A DNA stretch of 64,000 nucleotides from Bacteroidales bacterium MB20-C3-3 (GCA_035609245.1 CP141202.1:1426001-1490000); one strand, 5' to 3'. Counted from the stretch's first letter, positions 23,710 through 30,704 are shown. The notes: generated from the letters alone by a model not told the origin. Made by a program: numbers and translations.

Positions 23710-23765
23710 ATGAACTCGTTTACTTATATTTGTTAAAATCAGTCAACCTATTTCAGGACGGCACA

Positions 23766-23801
23766 TAGTTTACTTCTGGACTTTGACGTGGGAAACTTTA
23801 G
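23766..23801 (+). repeat. 177-bp direct repeat, copy A, right part
   Basis: TAG at 23766-23768 is the duplicated target of the insertion sequence, and 23769-23801 is the continuation of the 177-bp repeat, identical to 28438-28470. It ends in GTGGGAAACTTTAG, after which copies A and B diverge. Confidence 0.85.
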
Positions 23802-23803
23802 TG

Positions 23804-23928
23804 TTGGGTGGGACGAACCTCTATAGGGCTGAATAACTATGTGTTGCAAAACAAAAATTTAACGAAATCAAAAAAACTCATTTTGTGACAAGCTCAAAAT
23901 AAGGCCGATGGAGGTTCGTCCCACCCAA
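23804..23928. repeat. 125-bp segment with perfect 18-bp inverted ends
   Basis: TTGGGTGGGACGAACCTC at 23804-23821 is inverted exactly at 23911-23928, enclosing 89 bp with no coding potential. It starts 2 bp after the end of the 177-bp repeat. It could fold as a long hairpin in RNA or be a very small non-autonomous element. No gene is visible from 23802 to 24008; the AbiEii toxin expected here is missing. Confidence 0.6.
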
Positions 23929-24008
23929 GCCTGTGGCACCTCTTCTGCCGAACGGCTAACATAGCGAAGCACCAAATTTGTTGGTGAATATAGTGTTCCT
24001 GTCTCAAA

Positions 24009-24776
24009 TCATAAGTCGGCTAATTCTTTTGGAACTGACAACAGATATTTTGGAATGTAAACTCCCCGTTCTTCAAGCATTCTGTTTCCCTTTCCTAAAT
24101 CAATTTTTTCAGGTTCGAGAAAATGGACCCATTGATGATTGGTTTTATGAGCTAAATAAAGAAACAATCGCCTGACTTTAACAGAACCGCAACTGACTAA
24201 TAATTCATTAAGCAATTTTGGCTTTAAATTTACAAGACCTTCCAATATATGGTAGCACTCTACCAAATCCATCTTTTGAGGTGCCAGTAATAAACATTCC
24301 AATATCGCCCGCTCAGGAGTTGAAACATTTATCTTGAATTGATCAGTTTCAAATTCCATAATGCCTGATTCAGAAGGCAAATACGAAGTCAAATGATGCT
24401 CAATATCAAGCTTCCATTCATATTCTGCAAACCACTTTGGAAGTTTGGTTTTTAATGGTGAAAACAACTGGAGGGTGTTTTTGCTCATACGCAAGTAGTG
24501 GCTGAATCCCTGCAACTCTAAGGCAGTTAGCCCGCCCACATGAACCTTAGTATTTGTTTGATTCTGAATAGCGCTCAATGCACCTTTCCACTCAATATCG
24601 TCACCAGGTCTCTTATAGGCACCTCGCCCTATAGATTCCAGCCAGCCACTTTTTAGATAGTAATTCTGCAGGTTTCTGGAAATGCCATAAGCTTCAAGCC
24701 ATCCAGGAGTTACCACACAACCTGGTTGCAAAACCCTGAATAAAATTTTTATATTTGTTTCGTTTTGAGTAGCCAT
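24009..24776 (-). CDS. AbiEi-family antitoxin, orphan
   Basis: This 255-residue protein begins with a winged-helix region (VLQPGCVVTPGWLEAYGISRN, then YLKSGWLESIGRGAYKRPGD) and continues into the AbiEi C-terminal domain (VHVGGLTALELQGFSHYLRM, VSTPERAILECLLLAPQKMD). Type IV toxin-antitoxin AbiE pairs have the nucleotidyltransferase toxin AbiEii immediately downstream, overlapping by a few bases. Here the sequence after the stop enters repeats and non-coding DNA: the overlapping ATG reads only Met-Ile-stop. The antitoxin therefore lacks its toxin in this window. It may still repress its own promoter or neutralise toxins encoded elsewhere. Confidence 0.82.
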   Translation of the reverse strand: MATQNETNIKILFRVLQPGCVVTPGWLEAYGISRNLQNYYLKSGWLESIGRGAYKRPGDDIEWKGALSAIQNQTNTKVHVGGLTALELQGFSHYLRMSKNTLQLFSPLKTKLPKWFAEYEWKLDIEHHLTSYLPSESGIMEFETDQFKINVSTPERAILECLLLAPQKMDLVECYHILEGLVNLKPKLLNELLVSCGSVKVRRLFLYLAHKTNHQWVHFLEPEKIDLGKGNRMLEERGVYIPKYLLSVPKELADL

Positions 24777-24792
24777 ACTACACTAATTTGGA

Positions 24793-24800
24793 CAAATATA
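24793..24800 (-). promoter_or_regulatory. -7 promoter element of the AbiEi gene
   Basis: Read on the minus strand the sequence is TATATTTG, a perfect TAnnTTTG box. Transcription would start about 24786, leaving about 10 nt of leader before the start at 24776. No clear TTTG is found at the -33 distance. Confidence 0.5.
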
Positions 24801-24849
24801 AAATATTAACCTTAGATTATGAAAAATATTTTTAATTAAATAAATTCAG

Positions 24850-24866
24850 AGGTAGTCACACTACCT
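24850..24866. promoter_or_regulatory. palindrome upstream of the AbiEi gene, possible operator
   Basis: AGGTAGT CAC ACTACCT is a perfect 7-bp inverted repeat with a 3-bp centre, 74 bp upstream of the AbiEi start. AbiEi proteins are known to bind inverted repeats at their own promoters, so this is a candidate site, but its distance from the -7 box is larger than expected for a repressor and a role is not shown. Confidence 0.4.
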
Positions 24867-24880
24867 TTACAAAAGTAAAT

Positions 24881-25579
24881 TTAAGAAGACAAACTCGCCA
24901 TCTCCCCCACTCCCCCATGATAGCAGATAATCGTTTTCACATCAAGTGCTCTGATTTTCTCTGCCGACTCATTTGCCCTTTCCAAATCCAGCGTATACTG
25001 CGGATTAGCTATTGTAAGCCGACCATCTTCCAGAACAAGCGCATCGCCGGTTATGAGAGTGCTGCACTCCGGCAGGTAGATGGAGATATGCCCCTTTGTG
25101 TGGCCCGGCGTCGACACCGCAATTATCCCGTCAGCAATTTCATCGCCATCCCCAAGCGCCACATCAACAGGCACTTTTGGAGTATTCCTGAGCATCTCAA
25201 TAAAAGCCAGCGCCCATCCCCTCGCCCTCTCCGGCATAGAATCCAGAGAGTTTTCGGCCTGAATAAGCCGCTCAGACTTCACCCGCCCCTGCACCGACAT
25301 CGCCTCCTCTGCCCCGCAGAAGATTTTCAGACCAGGGTTAAGCCGCTTAAGCTGAGCCGCACCGCCCATATGGTCGTGGTCGTCGTGGGTAATTATGAGG
25401 CCCGTCAAGGCCGATTCTCCAACGCCCGCCTCCCGCAATTTCTCAATAAGCTGACCCGCCGTCTCCTCATAGCCGCAATCCACCAAAAAATTGCCCGCCT
25501 CCGCCCCAATGAGCACCGGGTGGACAGTGTAAGCCACACCGTCAATAGTGTGGGTGAGGGGGAGAGTGGTGATGGTCAT
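24881..25579 (-). CDS. MBL-fold metallo-hydrolase
   Basis: This 232-residue protein has IITHDDHDHMGGA (a variant of the HxHxDH metal motif), the third ligand in TPGHTKGHISIYL, the Asp in LITGDALVLEDG and the final His in IICYHGG. The start at 25579 (MTITTLPLTHTIDGVAYTVHP) is preferred; an upstream in-frame start at 25627 would add 16 residues of poor quality. The gene is clearly more GC-rich than its AbiEi and methylase neighbours, so it is probably resident DNA. A decayed 56-bp copy of its 3' end lies at 21677-21732. Substrate unknown. Confidence 0.83.
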   Translation of the reverse strand: MTITTLPLTHTIDGVAYTVHPVLIGAEAGNFLVDCGYEETAGQLIEKLREAGVGESALTGLIITHDDHDHMGGAAQLKRLNPGLKIFCGAEEAMSVQGRVKSERLIQAENSLDSMPERARGWALAFIEMLRNTPKVPVDVALGDGDEIADGIIAVSTPGHTKGHISIYLPECSTLITGDALVLEDGRLTIANPQYTLDLERANESAEKIRALDVKTIICYHGGVGEMASLSS

Positions 25580-25638
25580 GGAAATTAATGTGATTAAAAT
25601 ATTGAATTCAAAATTAGGCACTAACAATAGACTCCTAA

Positions 25639-26793
25639 CTAAAATAAAGTTGGTTCAGAATTTAAATCAAGTTCTTCATTAATGTCAATTTTGCTCAAAA
25701 ATTGCTTAACTGAATTTTTCAGAGCAATTGAAAGAAAAGTTGGAACAGCATTTCCAATTTGCAGATTCTTTTCACTACGATTTCCGTAAAATAAATAATT
25801 ATCAGGAAACCCCTGTATTCTTGCTCCTTCTCGAGTCGATAACGATCGTGGAGATTTTGGGTGTATACATCTAGAGGATGATGGACAGCCTAGATTCCTT
25901 GTAATTGTAGTGCTTGGTCTATCCCACCAAAGTTTGCAATAGGTATTTGCAAATCCACTGCTAGGCCTTATATCTTCGGGTAAATCTTTTGGGCTACCTC
26001 CATCAGGTAGTGCCATCATGATTTTTACTAGTTTGTCATTGTTTTTTGGAGTATCATGATCCATAATTTTATCAGGAGCATTTTCTCTCATTAGCTTTTG
26101 ATAATCATTTTGAGGAACCATACAATATTCTGTCCCTACTTCTCCATTTCCAATAATTGTTAAATCGCCGATTGCCTCCCCCAGTGTCACATATGGTTTT
26201 AAACCTGTTTTGTGAACTTTTGTGATTTTCGCATCATAATGAGTTGGTTTGGGAAATTTGAATGGCTTATTTTCAAGAGTACCTACAATTATCACACGCT
26301 CCCTAATTTGAGGGGCTCCAAAATCTGCGGCATTAAGAACCTTCCACTGAACATGATAACCCAAAGATTCAAATAAAATAATTATATGCTTTAATAAAGA
26401 ACCGCCTTGCATTGATAAAAGTCCTTTAACATTCTCGAATACAAATAATTTTGGTTTCAATTCAGCAAGTATTCTAAAATATTCTTGAAATAATTTCCCT
26501 CTTGGATCATCAAGAAGTCTTTTACCTACAGTAGAATATGCTTGACATGGTGGTCCACCTACAACAATATCAATATCTTCTTTGTACAACCCAAGGTCAT
26601 TAGTTAAATCAGCTAAAGAAAAATCCTTAATATCTTTATTATAAATCCTAACATTTGGATGATTCAAGCCATATGCAATTGCCATTGGCTTTAAAATCTC
26701 ATTTGCTGCTACAATCTTAAATTCTTCATCGTGAGCAAATCCATAACTCAAACCACCAACTCCCGCAAACAAATCGATTACTTTGTATACCAT
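25639..26793 (-). CDS. DNA (cytosine-5-)-methyltransferase of a type II restriction-modification system
   Basis: This 384-residue C5 methyltransferase has motif I DLFAGVGGLSYGF, motif IV GGPPCQAYST (catalytic Cys about residue 83), motif VI FENVKGLL, motif VIII-like QIRERVIIVGT, and motifs IX-X at the C-terminus (REGARIQGFPDNYLF, QIGNAVP). The variable target-recognition part lies about residues 210-300. It is divergent from a small C-type regulator and the putative endonuclease, and its promoter overlaps their shared palindrome. Codon and base composition are AT-rich, unlike the MBL gene beside it, suggesting transfer. The recognition sequence cannot be predicted here. Confidence 0.93.
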   Translation of the reverse strand: MVYKVIDLFAGVGGLSYGFAHDEEFKIVAANEILKPMAIAYGLNHPNVRIYNKDIKDFSLADLTNDLGLYKEDIDIVVGGPPCQAYSTVGKRLLDDPRGKLFQEYFRILAELKPKLFVFENVKGLLSMQGGSLLKHIIILFESLGYHVQWKVLNAADFGAPQIRERVIIVGTLENKPFKFPKPTHYDAKITKVHKTGLKPYVTLGEAIGDLTIIGNGEVGTEYCMVPQNDYQKLMRENAPDKIMDHDTPKNNDKLVKIMMALPDGGSPKDLPEDIRPSSGFANTYCKLWWDRPSTTITRNLGCPSSSRCIHPKSPRSLSTREGARIQGFPDNYLFYGNRSEKNLQIGNAVPTFLSIALKNSVKQFLSKIDINEELDLNSEPTLF

Positions 26794-26819
26794 AAATTAT
26801 CAATCCAATTTTTGTTTAA

Positions 26820-26882
26820 CAAAGTTAATATAACATCGACAATATTCCAATATGGAATATGAATAATTGGTTTCTATTTTTG
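26820..26882. promoter_or_regulatory. divergent R-M promoters with shared palindrome (candidate C-box)
   Basis: An inverted repeat ATATTCC-AATAT-GGAATAT lies at 26842-26860. On the minus strand TAACTTTG (complement of 26820-26827) is a -7 box for the methyltransferase, and the palindrome falls at its -33 region. On the plus strand TATTTTTG at 26875-26882 is a -7 box for the regulator, again with the palindrome near -33. The plus-strand start site would fall at or within a base or two of the ATG at 26888, implying a leaderless mRNA, as described for several C-protein genes. One operator could thus set both expression levels. Confidence 0.6.
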
Positions 26883-26887
26883 TTAAT

Positions 26888-27109
26888 ATGAAATCAAATC
26901 TGCTCATTAAAGAAAAACAAAGGTTAGCTGCAAAATTATACCAAACCCGAAATGAACTTGGTATAAAACAAACTGATCTTGCAAAGGAAGGAATAATTTC
27001 GCAAAGTCAATTATCAAAAATTGAAAATGCGGAAAGTAATATTTCAGCAGTATTATTGAATGTATTGGCAAAAAGATATGGCAAAGATCTCTCATATTTT
27101 TTTGAATAA
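26888..27109 (+). CDS. XRE-family controller (C) protein of the restriction-modification system
   Basis: This 73-residue protein is a single helix-turn-helix domain: KLYQTRNELGIKQTDLAKEG, ISQSQLSKIENAESNIS, then LLNVLAKRYGKDLSYFFE. Size, position before the endonuclease and divergence from the methyltransferase are all typical of C proteins that delay endonuclease expression when the system enters a new host. The ATG at 26888 fits the promoter geometry; the in-frame start at 26867 lies before the -7 box and cannot be used. It ends 10 bp before the endonuclease start. Confidence 0.82.
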   Translation: MKSNLLIKEKQRLAAKLYQTRNELGIKQTDLAKEGIISQSQLSKIENAESNISAVLLNVLAKRYGKDLSYFFE

Positions 27110-27119
27110 AAATAAAAAA

Positions 27120-27968
27120 ATGGAAACAGGCAGAAATAGGTCAACAGGTTGGCAACATGCAAAACTTACAGGGCACATAAATGAATCAAATGTTGAGAAA
27201 TTGTTTTCCGATGATAACTTTAAGAGAAATTTTTGTGAAAGGATAGGAATCCTACCTATTGAAAAGGTCAAGGTAGGCGGTCTATATGAAAAAGATGTTG
27301 ATTGTATACTGGGTGGAAAAACTAAGTCCAAGACTGACTTGCAGCTTGAATTATCCAATGGTAGCTTAATAAACATTTCCATCAAGAAGGGGCTTGGAGG
27401 CCAAGTATACTTAATTGGAGTTGATAGATTTATTTCTGGTTTTGAAAAACAATTCAATAAGAAAGTACCTGACGATATTAATGAATTTCTCCATTTCTAT
27501 TTTTATGGAAATGAAAAAACATCCCAAATTTTGTCAGATAGAAAATTTATTGAGGGTATGCCTCCTACCATACTGAAATATCAAAAAAATCACAATCGAC
27601 TAGTTTGGGAGCATCTTTGCCGTTATAACAAAGACGGAGCAGACAATTTATTAAACTGGTTTAAATATAACATTTCTGAAATTACTGAATTTTGTTTTTC
27701 TCGTGGATTAGCCATAAATGAATCAGAGTGGGCACATTATGTCTGGTATATAAATTTACTTGGAGAAGAAGATGTTGATATGTTGATTTCAATAGATGAA
27801 ATTAAAAAATCTGCTGCAAATCATGCTGATCAAATATTACCAGGCTCAAAAAATGGAGGATCAACAATACAACTCCCTTTCGGATTTGTCCAATGGCATC
27901 AATGCCAAATTCAATTCCATCATTCATTCTCAAAGATATCGGATATCATTCGAAATGAAATTGAATAG
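27120..27968 (+). CDS. putative type II restriction endonuclease
   Basis: This 282-residue protein is inferred to be the endonuclease from its position after the controller and opposite the methyltransferase. A PD-(D/E)xK-like active site is visible: KSKTDLQLELSNGSLINIS followed by IKKG, with the Asp about residue 73 and the Lys about 89-90. This recalls the KTD...NIK arrangement of MspI-type enzymes. The C-terminal STIQLPFGFVQWHQ and QIQFHH are conserved-looking but not assigned. The ATG at 27120 follows the controller by 10 bp; the longer frame from 27060 overlaps it and is not needed. The recognition site is unknown. Confidence 0.72.
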   Translation: METGRNRSTGWQHAKLTGHINESNVEKLFSDDNFKRNFCERIGILPIEKVKVGGLYEKDVDCILGGKTKSKTDLQLELSNGSLINISIKKGLGGQVYLIGVDRFISGFEKQFNKKVPDDINEFLHFYFYGNEKTSQILSDRKFIEGMPPTILKYQKNHNRLVWEHLCRYNKDGADNLLNWFKYNISEITEFCFSRGLAINESEWAHYVWYINLLGEEDVDMLISIDEIKKSAANHADQILPGSKNGGSTIQLPFGFVQWHQCQIQFHHSFSKISDIIRNEIE

Positions 27969-28050
27969 AATAAACTATTAAAGAAGCAATTTTACCAAAA
28001 ATTCTAAAGGACTGCTATACTAAAACATTAATTTCGACACAACAATCATT

Positions 28051-28297
28051 CTATGACGGGATGATGCTTCTAGTTAAATGTTCGTTAAGATTAAATTTTG
28101 TGACCACCCTCTCATAAACCCTCACATACTCCTCTGGTGTCATCTTTTTGGTGAGGGCGGAGATAATGGAGAGGGTATTCGGCCTTAAGCCATTCAAGCA
28201 TGGGCGCGCTCATATAAATCCCAAAATGGTAGAGGGCAATGTGCCCCTTTTGCGAAGCAAGGCTGATGAAGGGCAGCGGCTGTCCGGGGGTGGCCAT
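28051..28297 (-). pseudogene. frameshifted, truncated DUF1801-like gene
   Basis: One minus frame reads QPLPFISLASQKGHIALYHFG, then MLEWLKAEYP; the next frame then continues SALTKKMTPEEYVRVYERVV. Both pieces fit the middle and end of DUF1801 (YdhG-like) proteins, so a frameshift or small deletion lies near 28170. The 5' third is missing: homology stops exactly where the 177-bp repeat begins at 28294, so the repeat replaced or deleted the start of the gene. Confidence 0.65.
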
Positions 28298-28470
28298 TCG
28301 GCAGATGATTTTTGCGAAACCCGTGCGGTTCTAAGTCTTAGATTATCAATGTATAGACAATTCACCTGTCAGGTGACCTGACAGGTGGATTGCTTATGTT
28401 TAGGTAATCAGCGTGTTACAGCGGTGTGGGTATATAGTTTACTTCTGGACTTTGACGTGGGAAACTTTAG
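28294..28470 (+). repeat. 177-bp direct repeat, copy B (uninterrupted)
   Basis: Copy B matches the two halves of copy A (22231-22374 plus 23769-23801) over 177 bp with four substitutions and no gaps. It includes a long hairpin, CACCTGTCAGGT-G-ACCTGACAGGTG, and the intact insertion target GTATATAGTTTACTTC. It contains no coding frame. From 28471 to the terminator at 28529 nothing further is recognised. Confidence 0.85.
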
Positions 28471-28528
28471 GTCAACCCGCAGATGCATTTATATGGTGCC
28501 GGGCGGGGAGGCCTGATGGTGTAGAGCG

Positions 28529-28557
28529 GAAAAAAGGCGGCCAGTTTGGCCGCCTTT
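28529..28557 (-). terminator. rho-independent terminator after the DUF2807 gene
   Basis: AAAGGCGGCC-AGTTT-GGCCGCCTTT (28533-28557) is a 10-bp GC-rich stem; on the minus strand it is followed by a run of T. It lies 33 bp beyond the stop of the DUF2807 gene. Confidence 0.8.
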
Positions 28558-28589
28558 GGGGAAACAGGTTATTAAGGGGTTAGGGTTAG

Positions 28590-29306
28590 TTACTCTGCTC
28601 GGTTTACGCTGCCGCCGCTGCCTGTCTTAACCTCAATCTGGGAGGTGCCTTTGTATTTGATGGAGGCGCCGCTGGAGGATTCGGCATAGAGGAAACCGGT
28701 TGCAAACACCTCGGCATAGGAGCCCGACGAGAGGTCGGCACTGCAATTTATCGCCTCAAGGTCAAAGGCATTGAGGGTGCTGCCGCTGGAGGATCCAAGG
28801 GTGAACTTTTCCGCTTTTCCGCTAAAAGTGGCGTCGCTGCCGCTTGACATTTTCAATGAGAACTCTTTTATCTCTATGTTGCCTTGTGCCGATGAGCCTG
28901 AGGACATATCTATATCAAGCTCTTCTGCTACCCATCCGGCTGTGAGGTTTAAATGGCTTCCGCTGGATGCCTCAATCTCATCAAGGCTGGCAATATTAAC
29001 ATAGACTTTTATCTCTGCGTTTCTGAAGCTCACCTCAAGGTCTTTTGAGAGTCTGAGGGTGTTGTCAACAACCTCTACATTGATGTACTCGTGTATATTT
29101 TCATATGTCTCAACTTTTACGGATACTGTAGAGTCCTGGGTGAGGATAAGCTCCATTCCGCTTGAGACATAGATGTTTTCAAAAGTTGGTAATTCATAGC
29201 TCTTTGATGTGTATTCGCCTTCCGGTGTGATAGCATTGAATACGCATGAGCTGAGGGCAAGTGTCGCCACGGCAATTGCCATAAATGAGAAGAGGAGTTT
29301 TTTCAT
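28590..29306 (-). CDS. DUF2807 (head GIN domain) lipoprotein
   Basis: This 238-residue protein has a lipoprotein signal (LALSSC, Cys about 21) and a DUF2807 beta-helix-like body. It contains a series of SSGS-type turns about 17-25 residues apart (ASSGSHLNL, MSSGSSAQGN, MSSGSDATFS, SSSGSTLNAF, LSSGSYAEVF, SSSGASIKY), the repeated coils of this fold. Members are common in Bacteroidetes, often linked to envelope stress or ECF sigma factors; function is unknown. A likely ECF-type promoter stands just upstream, and a strong terminator follows, so it is a single-gene unit. Confidence 0.85.
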   Translation of the reverse strand: MKKLLFSFMAIAVATLALSSCVFNAITPEGEYTSKSYELPTFENIYVSSGMELILTQDSTVSVKVETYENIHEYINVEVVDNTLRLSKDLEVSFRNAEIKVYVNIASLDEIEASSGSHLNLTAGWVAEELDIDMSSGSSAQGNIEIKEFSLKMSSGSDATFSGKAEKFTLGSSSGSTLNAFDLEAINCSADLSSGSYAEVFATGFLYAESSSGASIKYKGTSQIEVKTGSGGSVNRAE

Positions 29307-29340
29307 AAGTCCGGGATTGGTTATTTGTTATTTTATGTTA

Positions 29341-29367
29341 GACGAAAAGGGGGAGCGAAAAGTTGCA
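29341..29367 (-). promoter_or_regulatory. candidate ECF sigma factor promoter of the DUF2807 gene
   Basis: On the minus strand TGCAACTTTT is followed, 17 bp after the AAC, by CGTC (in CGTCTAA). AAC at -35 and CGTC at -10 with 16-17 bp between is the general ECF promoter pattern. The predicted start, about 29334, gives a leader of about 28 nt. No TAnnTTTG box is present here. The matching sigma factor is not in the window. Confidence 0.5.
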
Positions 29368-29380
29368 AGGAGTAAAAAAA

Positions 29381-30382
29381 TTACAATTTAAAATCAGAAA
29401 GTCTGTTTCTCTTTGTTTGGTAATGCATCTTATACTGTCTTTTTATCTTTTCAGATAAAAAAGAGTTATCTGTTAACTCTTCTATCAGAAGATGTCTGGT
29501 CGTAAAAAATGCTAGTTCTTTGGAGACAATTTTTTCAGGAAGTCCTAAAGAAAGTCCAAATTGAAAGAAGGTTGCTCCGTTTGCTCTTCTTCCTTTGAAA
29601 AATTCTTTTTTATCTGTTTTGAACAGGCCTCTCTCTAGTGCAAAATCACTGTAATCTACGTGAATATTCGTGTTAAGCAAATCGTAAGCGGGCGATAAAC
29701 GGTAGTCGTTTTTTCCGGCATCGATTACTGAGAAATTTTTAAGATGTGCATCTCCGTTTGAAAAGAGAAAATTAAAAAGTATCATTCTGTAAAACTTCAA
29801 AAGCTCTACCCGCCAGGCCGGCAAGTATTTTTTAATTAATTCTCCTACCTCCTCATAGCTGTAATCATATTTGAAATTGGGGCCGGCATTTTCTGAAGTT
29901 ACCCCTGCCAGTGATGCAAAATCTTCAACCCTGAGTTTATTACCGGCAGTATTTATGTCAAATCTTTTAGTAACATATGCCGCATCTCCGTTTTTAAAAA
30001 AGCACAAGGCGTTGGGTGCGGTATCAATCTTAAAAACCTGTGAAGCAATCTGCATTGTGAGGTTTTCATTTGCAGGACATTCTGCTGCATTTCTTACATC
30101 TGTTGGTCTGGGCTTTAAGATATATGTTCCGCGTTCACCCGGAGAAGTGAGGCTTAACAAGCCATCTCTTATTATCATTGAGTATTTCCCCTGAACTCCT
30201 GATATTGAAATTCTCGTTTTATTTTCAGTAAAGAGAATTAAATCCTCCTCTCTCTTTTCTATTGAATCATATGGGAGAATATGAGAAACCTTTTGTTTGT
30301 CAAAAACTCTCCTTAAGGCAACAGGGCTATATGTTTTAAAGCCCTTTGCAAGTGTCGAAGGGCAAACTGAAAAATCAACCAT
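29381..30382 (-). CDS. hipT: HipT-like serine/threonine kinase toxin
   Basis: This 333-residue HipA-type kinase lacks the N-terminal subdomain, which is encoded separately upstream. RISISGVQGKYSM (residues 57-69) contains the SIS pair (Ser 59 and Ser 61) next to the Gly-rich loop, the autophosphorylation motif described for HipT. TYILKPR carries the ATP-binding Lys (about 90), FSNGDAHLKNF the catalytic Asp (about 211) and Asn, and LSPAYDLLNT the metal-binding Asp (about 234). HipT toxins phosphorylate a tRNA synthetase and stop growth; the target here is unknown. It overlaps hipS by 8 bp. Confidence 0.85.
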   Translation of the reverse strand: MVDFSVCPSTLAKGFKTYSPVALRRVFDKQKVSHILPYDSIEKREEDLILFTENKTRISISGVQGKYSMIIRDGLLSLTSPGERGTYILKPRPTDVRNAAECPANENLTMQIASQVFKIDTAPNALCFFKNGDAAYVTKRFDINTAGNKLRVEDFASLAGVTSENAGPNFKYDYSYEEVGELIKKYLPAWRVELLKFYRMILFNFLFSNGDAHLKNFSVIDAGKNDYRLSPAYDLLNTNIHVDYSDFALERGLFKTDKKEFFKGRRANGATFFQFGLSLGLPEKIVSKELAFFTTRHLLIEELTDNSFLSEKIKRQYKMHYQTKRNRLSDFKL

Positions 30383-30704
30383 TATTCAACCTTTTTACTG
30401 TAATTGCACCTCCTGTGTCATATTCTGCAGTTGCGAGCAAGATTCCAAAATGGTCGTTCTCATCAATTTTCAAAAGTCTTGACTGAGTTTTTCTATTGCT
30501 CCCTTCTGAAAGCATATTGAAAAAGAACGGGAATAGAGAACGGGACCTATACAATTGGTTTGTTTTAGGAAATGTGAGGCTAATTGCCGGTAATGAACTA
30601 TTGAGCAGGTACTCATCATAGTATCTGAATGTATATTCAGTCGCAGAGAACTCTGTGAGAACTCCTGCTAATATTCCATTGAAATATATTTCAGCTATGC
30701 GCAT
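30375..30704 (-). CDS. hipS: HipS-like small antitoxin (HipA N-subdomain 1)
   Basis: This 109-residue protein corresponds to the HipA N-terminal subdomain (couple_hipA): YFNGILAGVLTEF, YRSRSLFPFFFNMLSEGSNR, and FGILLATAEYDTGGAITV. In the three-gene HipBST systems this detached domain, not HipB, is the antitoxin that holds the kinase inactive. The overlaps with hipB (14 bp) and hipT (8 bp) show tight coupling of all three genes. A simple split of an ordinary hipA by mutation is unlikely, because each piece has its own start and the domain boundary is exact. Confidence 0.83.
   Translation of the reverse strand: MRIAEIYFNGILAGVLTEFSATEYTFRYYDEYLLNSSLPAISLTFPKTNQLYRSRSLFPFFFNMLSEGSNRKTQSRLLKIDENDHFGILLATAEYDTGGAITVKRLNNG

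Larger units (their letters stand above)
22375..23765 (+). mobile_element. IS3-family insertion sequence, complete
   Basis: The 1391-bp element has identical 25-bp terminal inverted repeats beginning TGTGCCGTCCTGAAATAGG and is flanked by a 3-bp target duplication TAG (22372-22374 and 23766-23768). It carries orfA and orfB in the -1 frame arrangement of the IS3 family with a slippery A-run between. The uninterrupted copy of the target (GTATATAGTTTACTTC near 28429-28444) is present in the window and confirms both ends. All parts look intact, so it may be active. Confidence 0.93.

Noticed and set aside
24917-25588. 223-codon plus-strand frame opposite the MBL gene
   Set aside because: It is a shadow of the GC-richer MBL gene; product is Arg/His-rich without domain features.
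22231-28470. CRISPR array or integron cassette array
   Set aside because: The repeats are two long copies 6 kb apart plus unrelated inverted pairs; there are no regularly spaced short repeats, no cas genes and no integrase gene.
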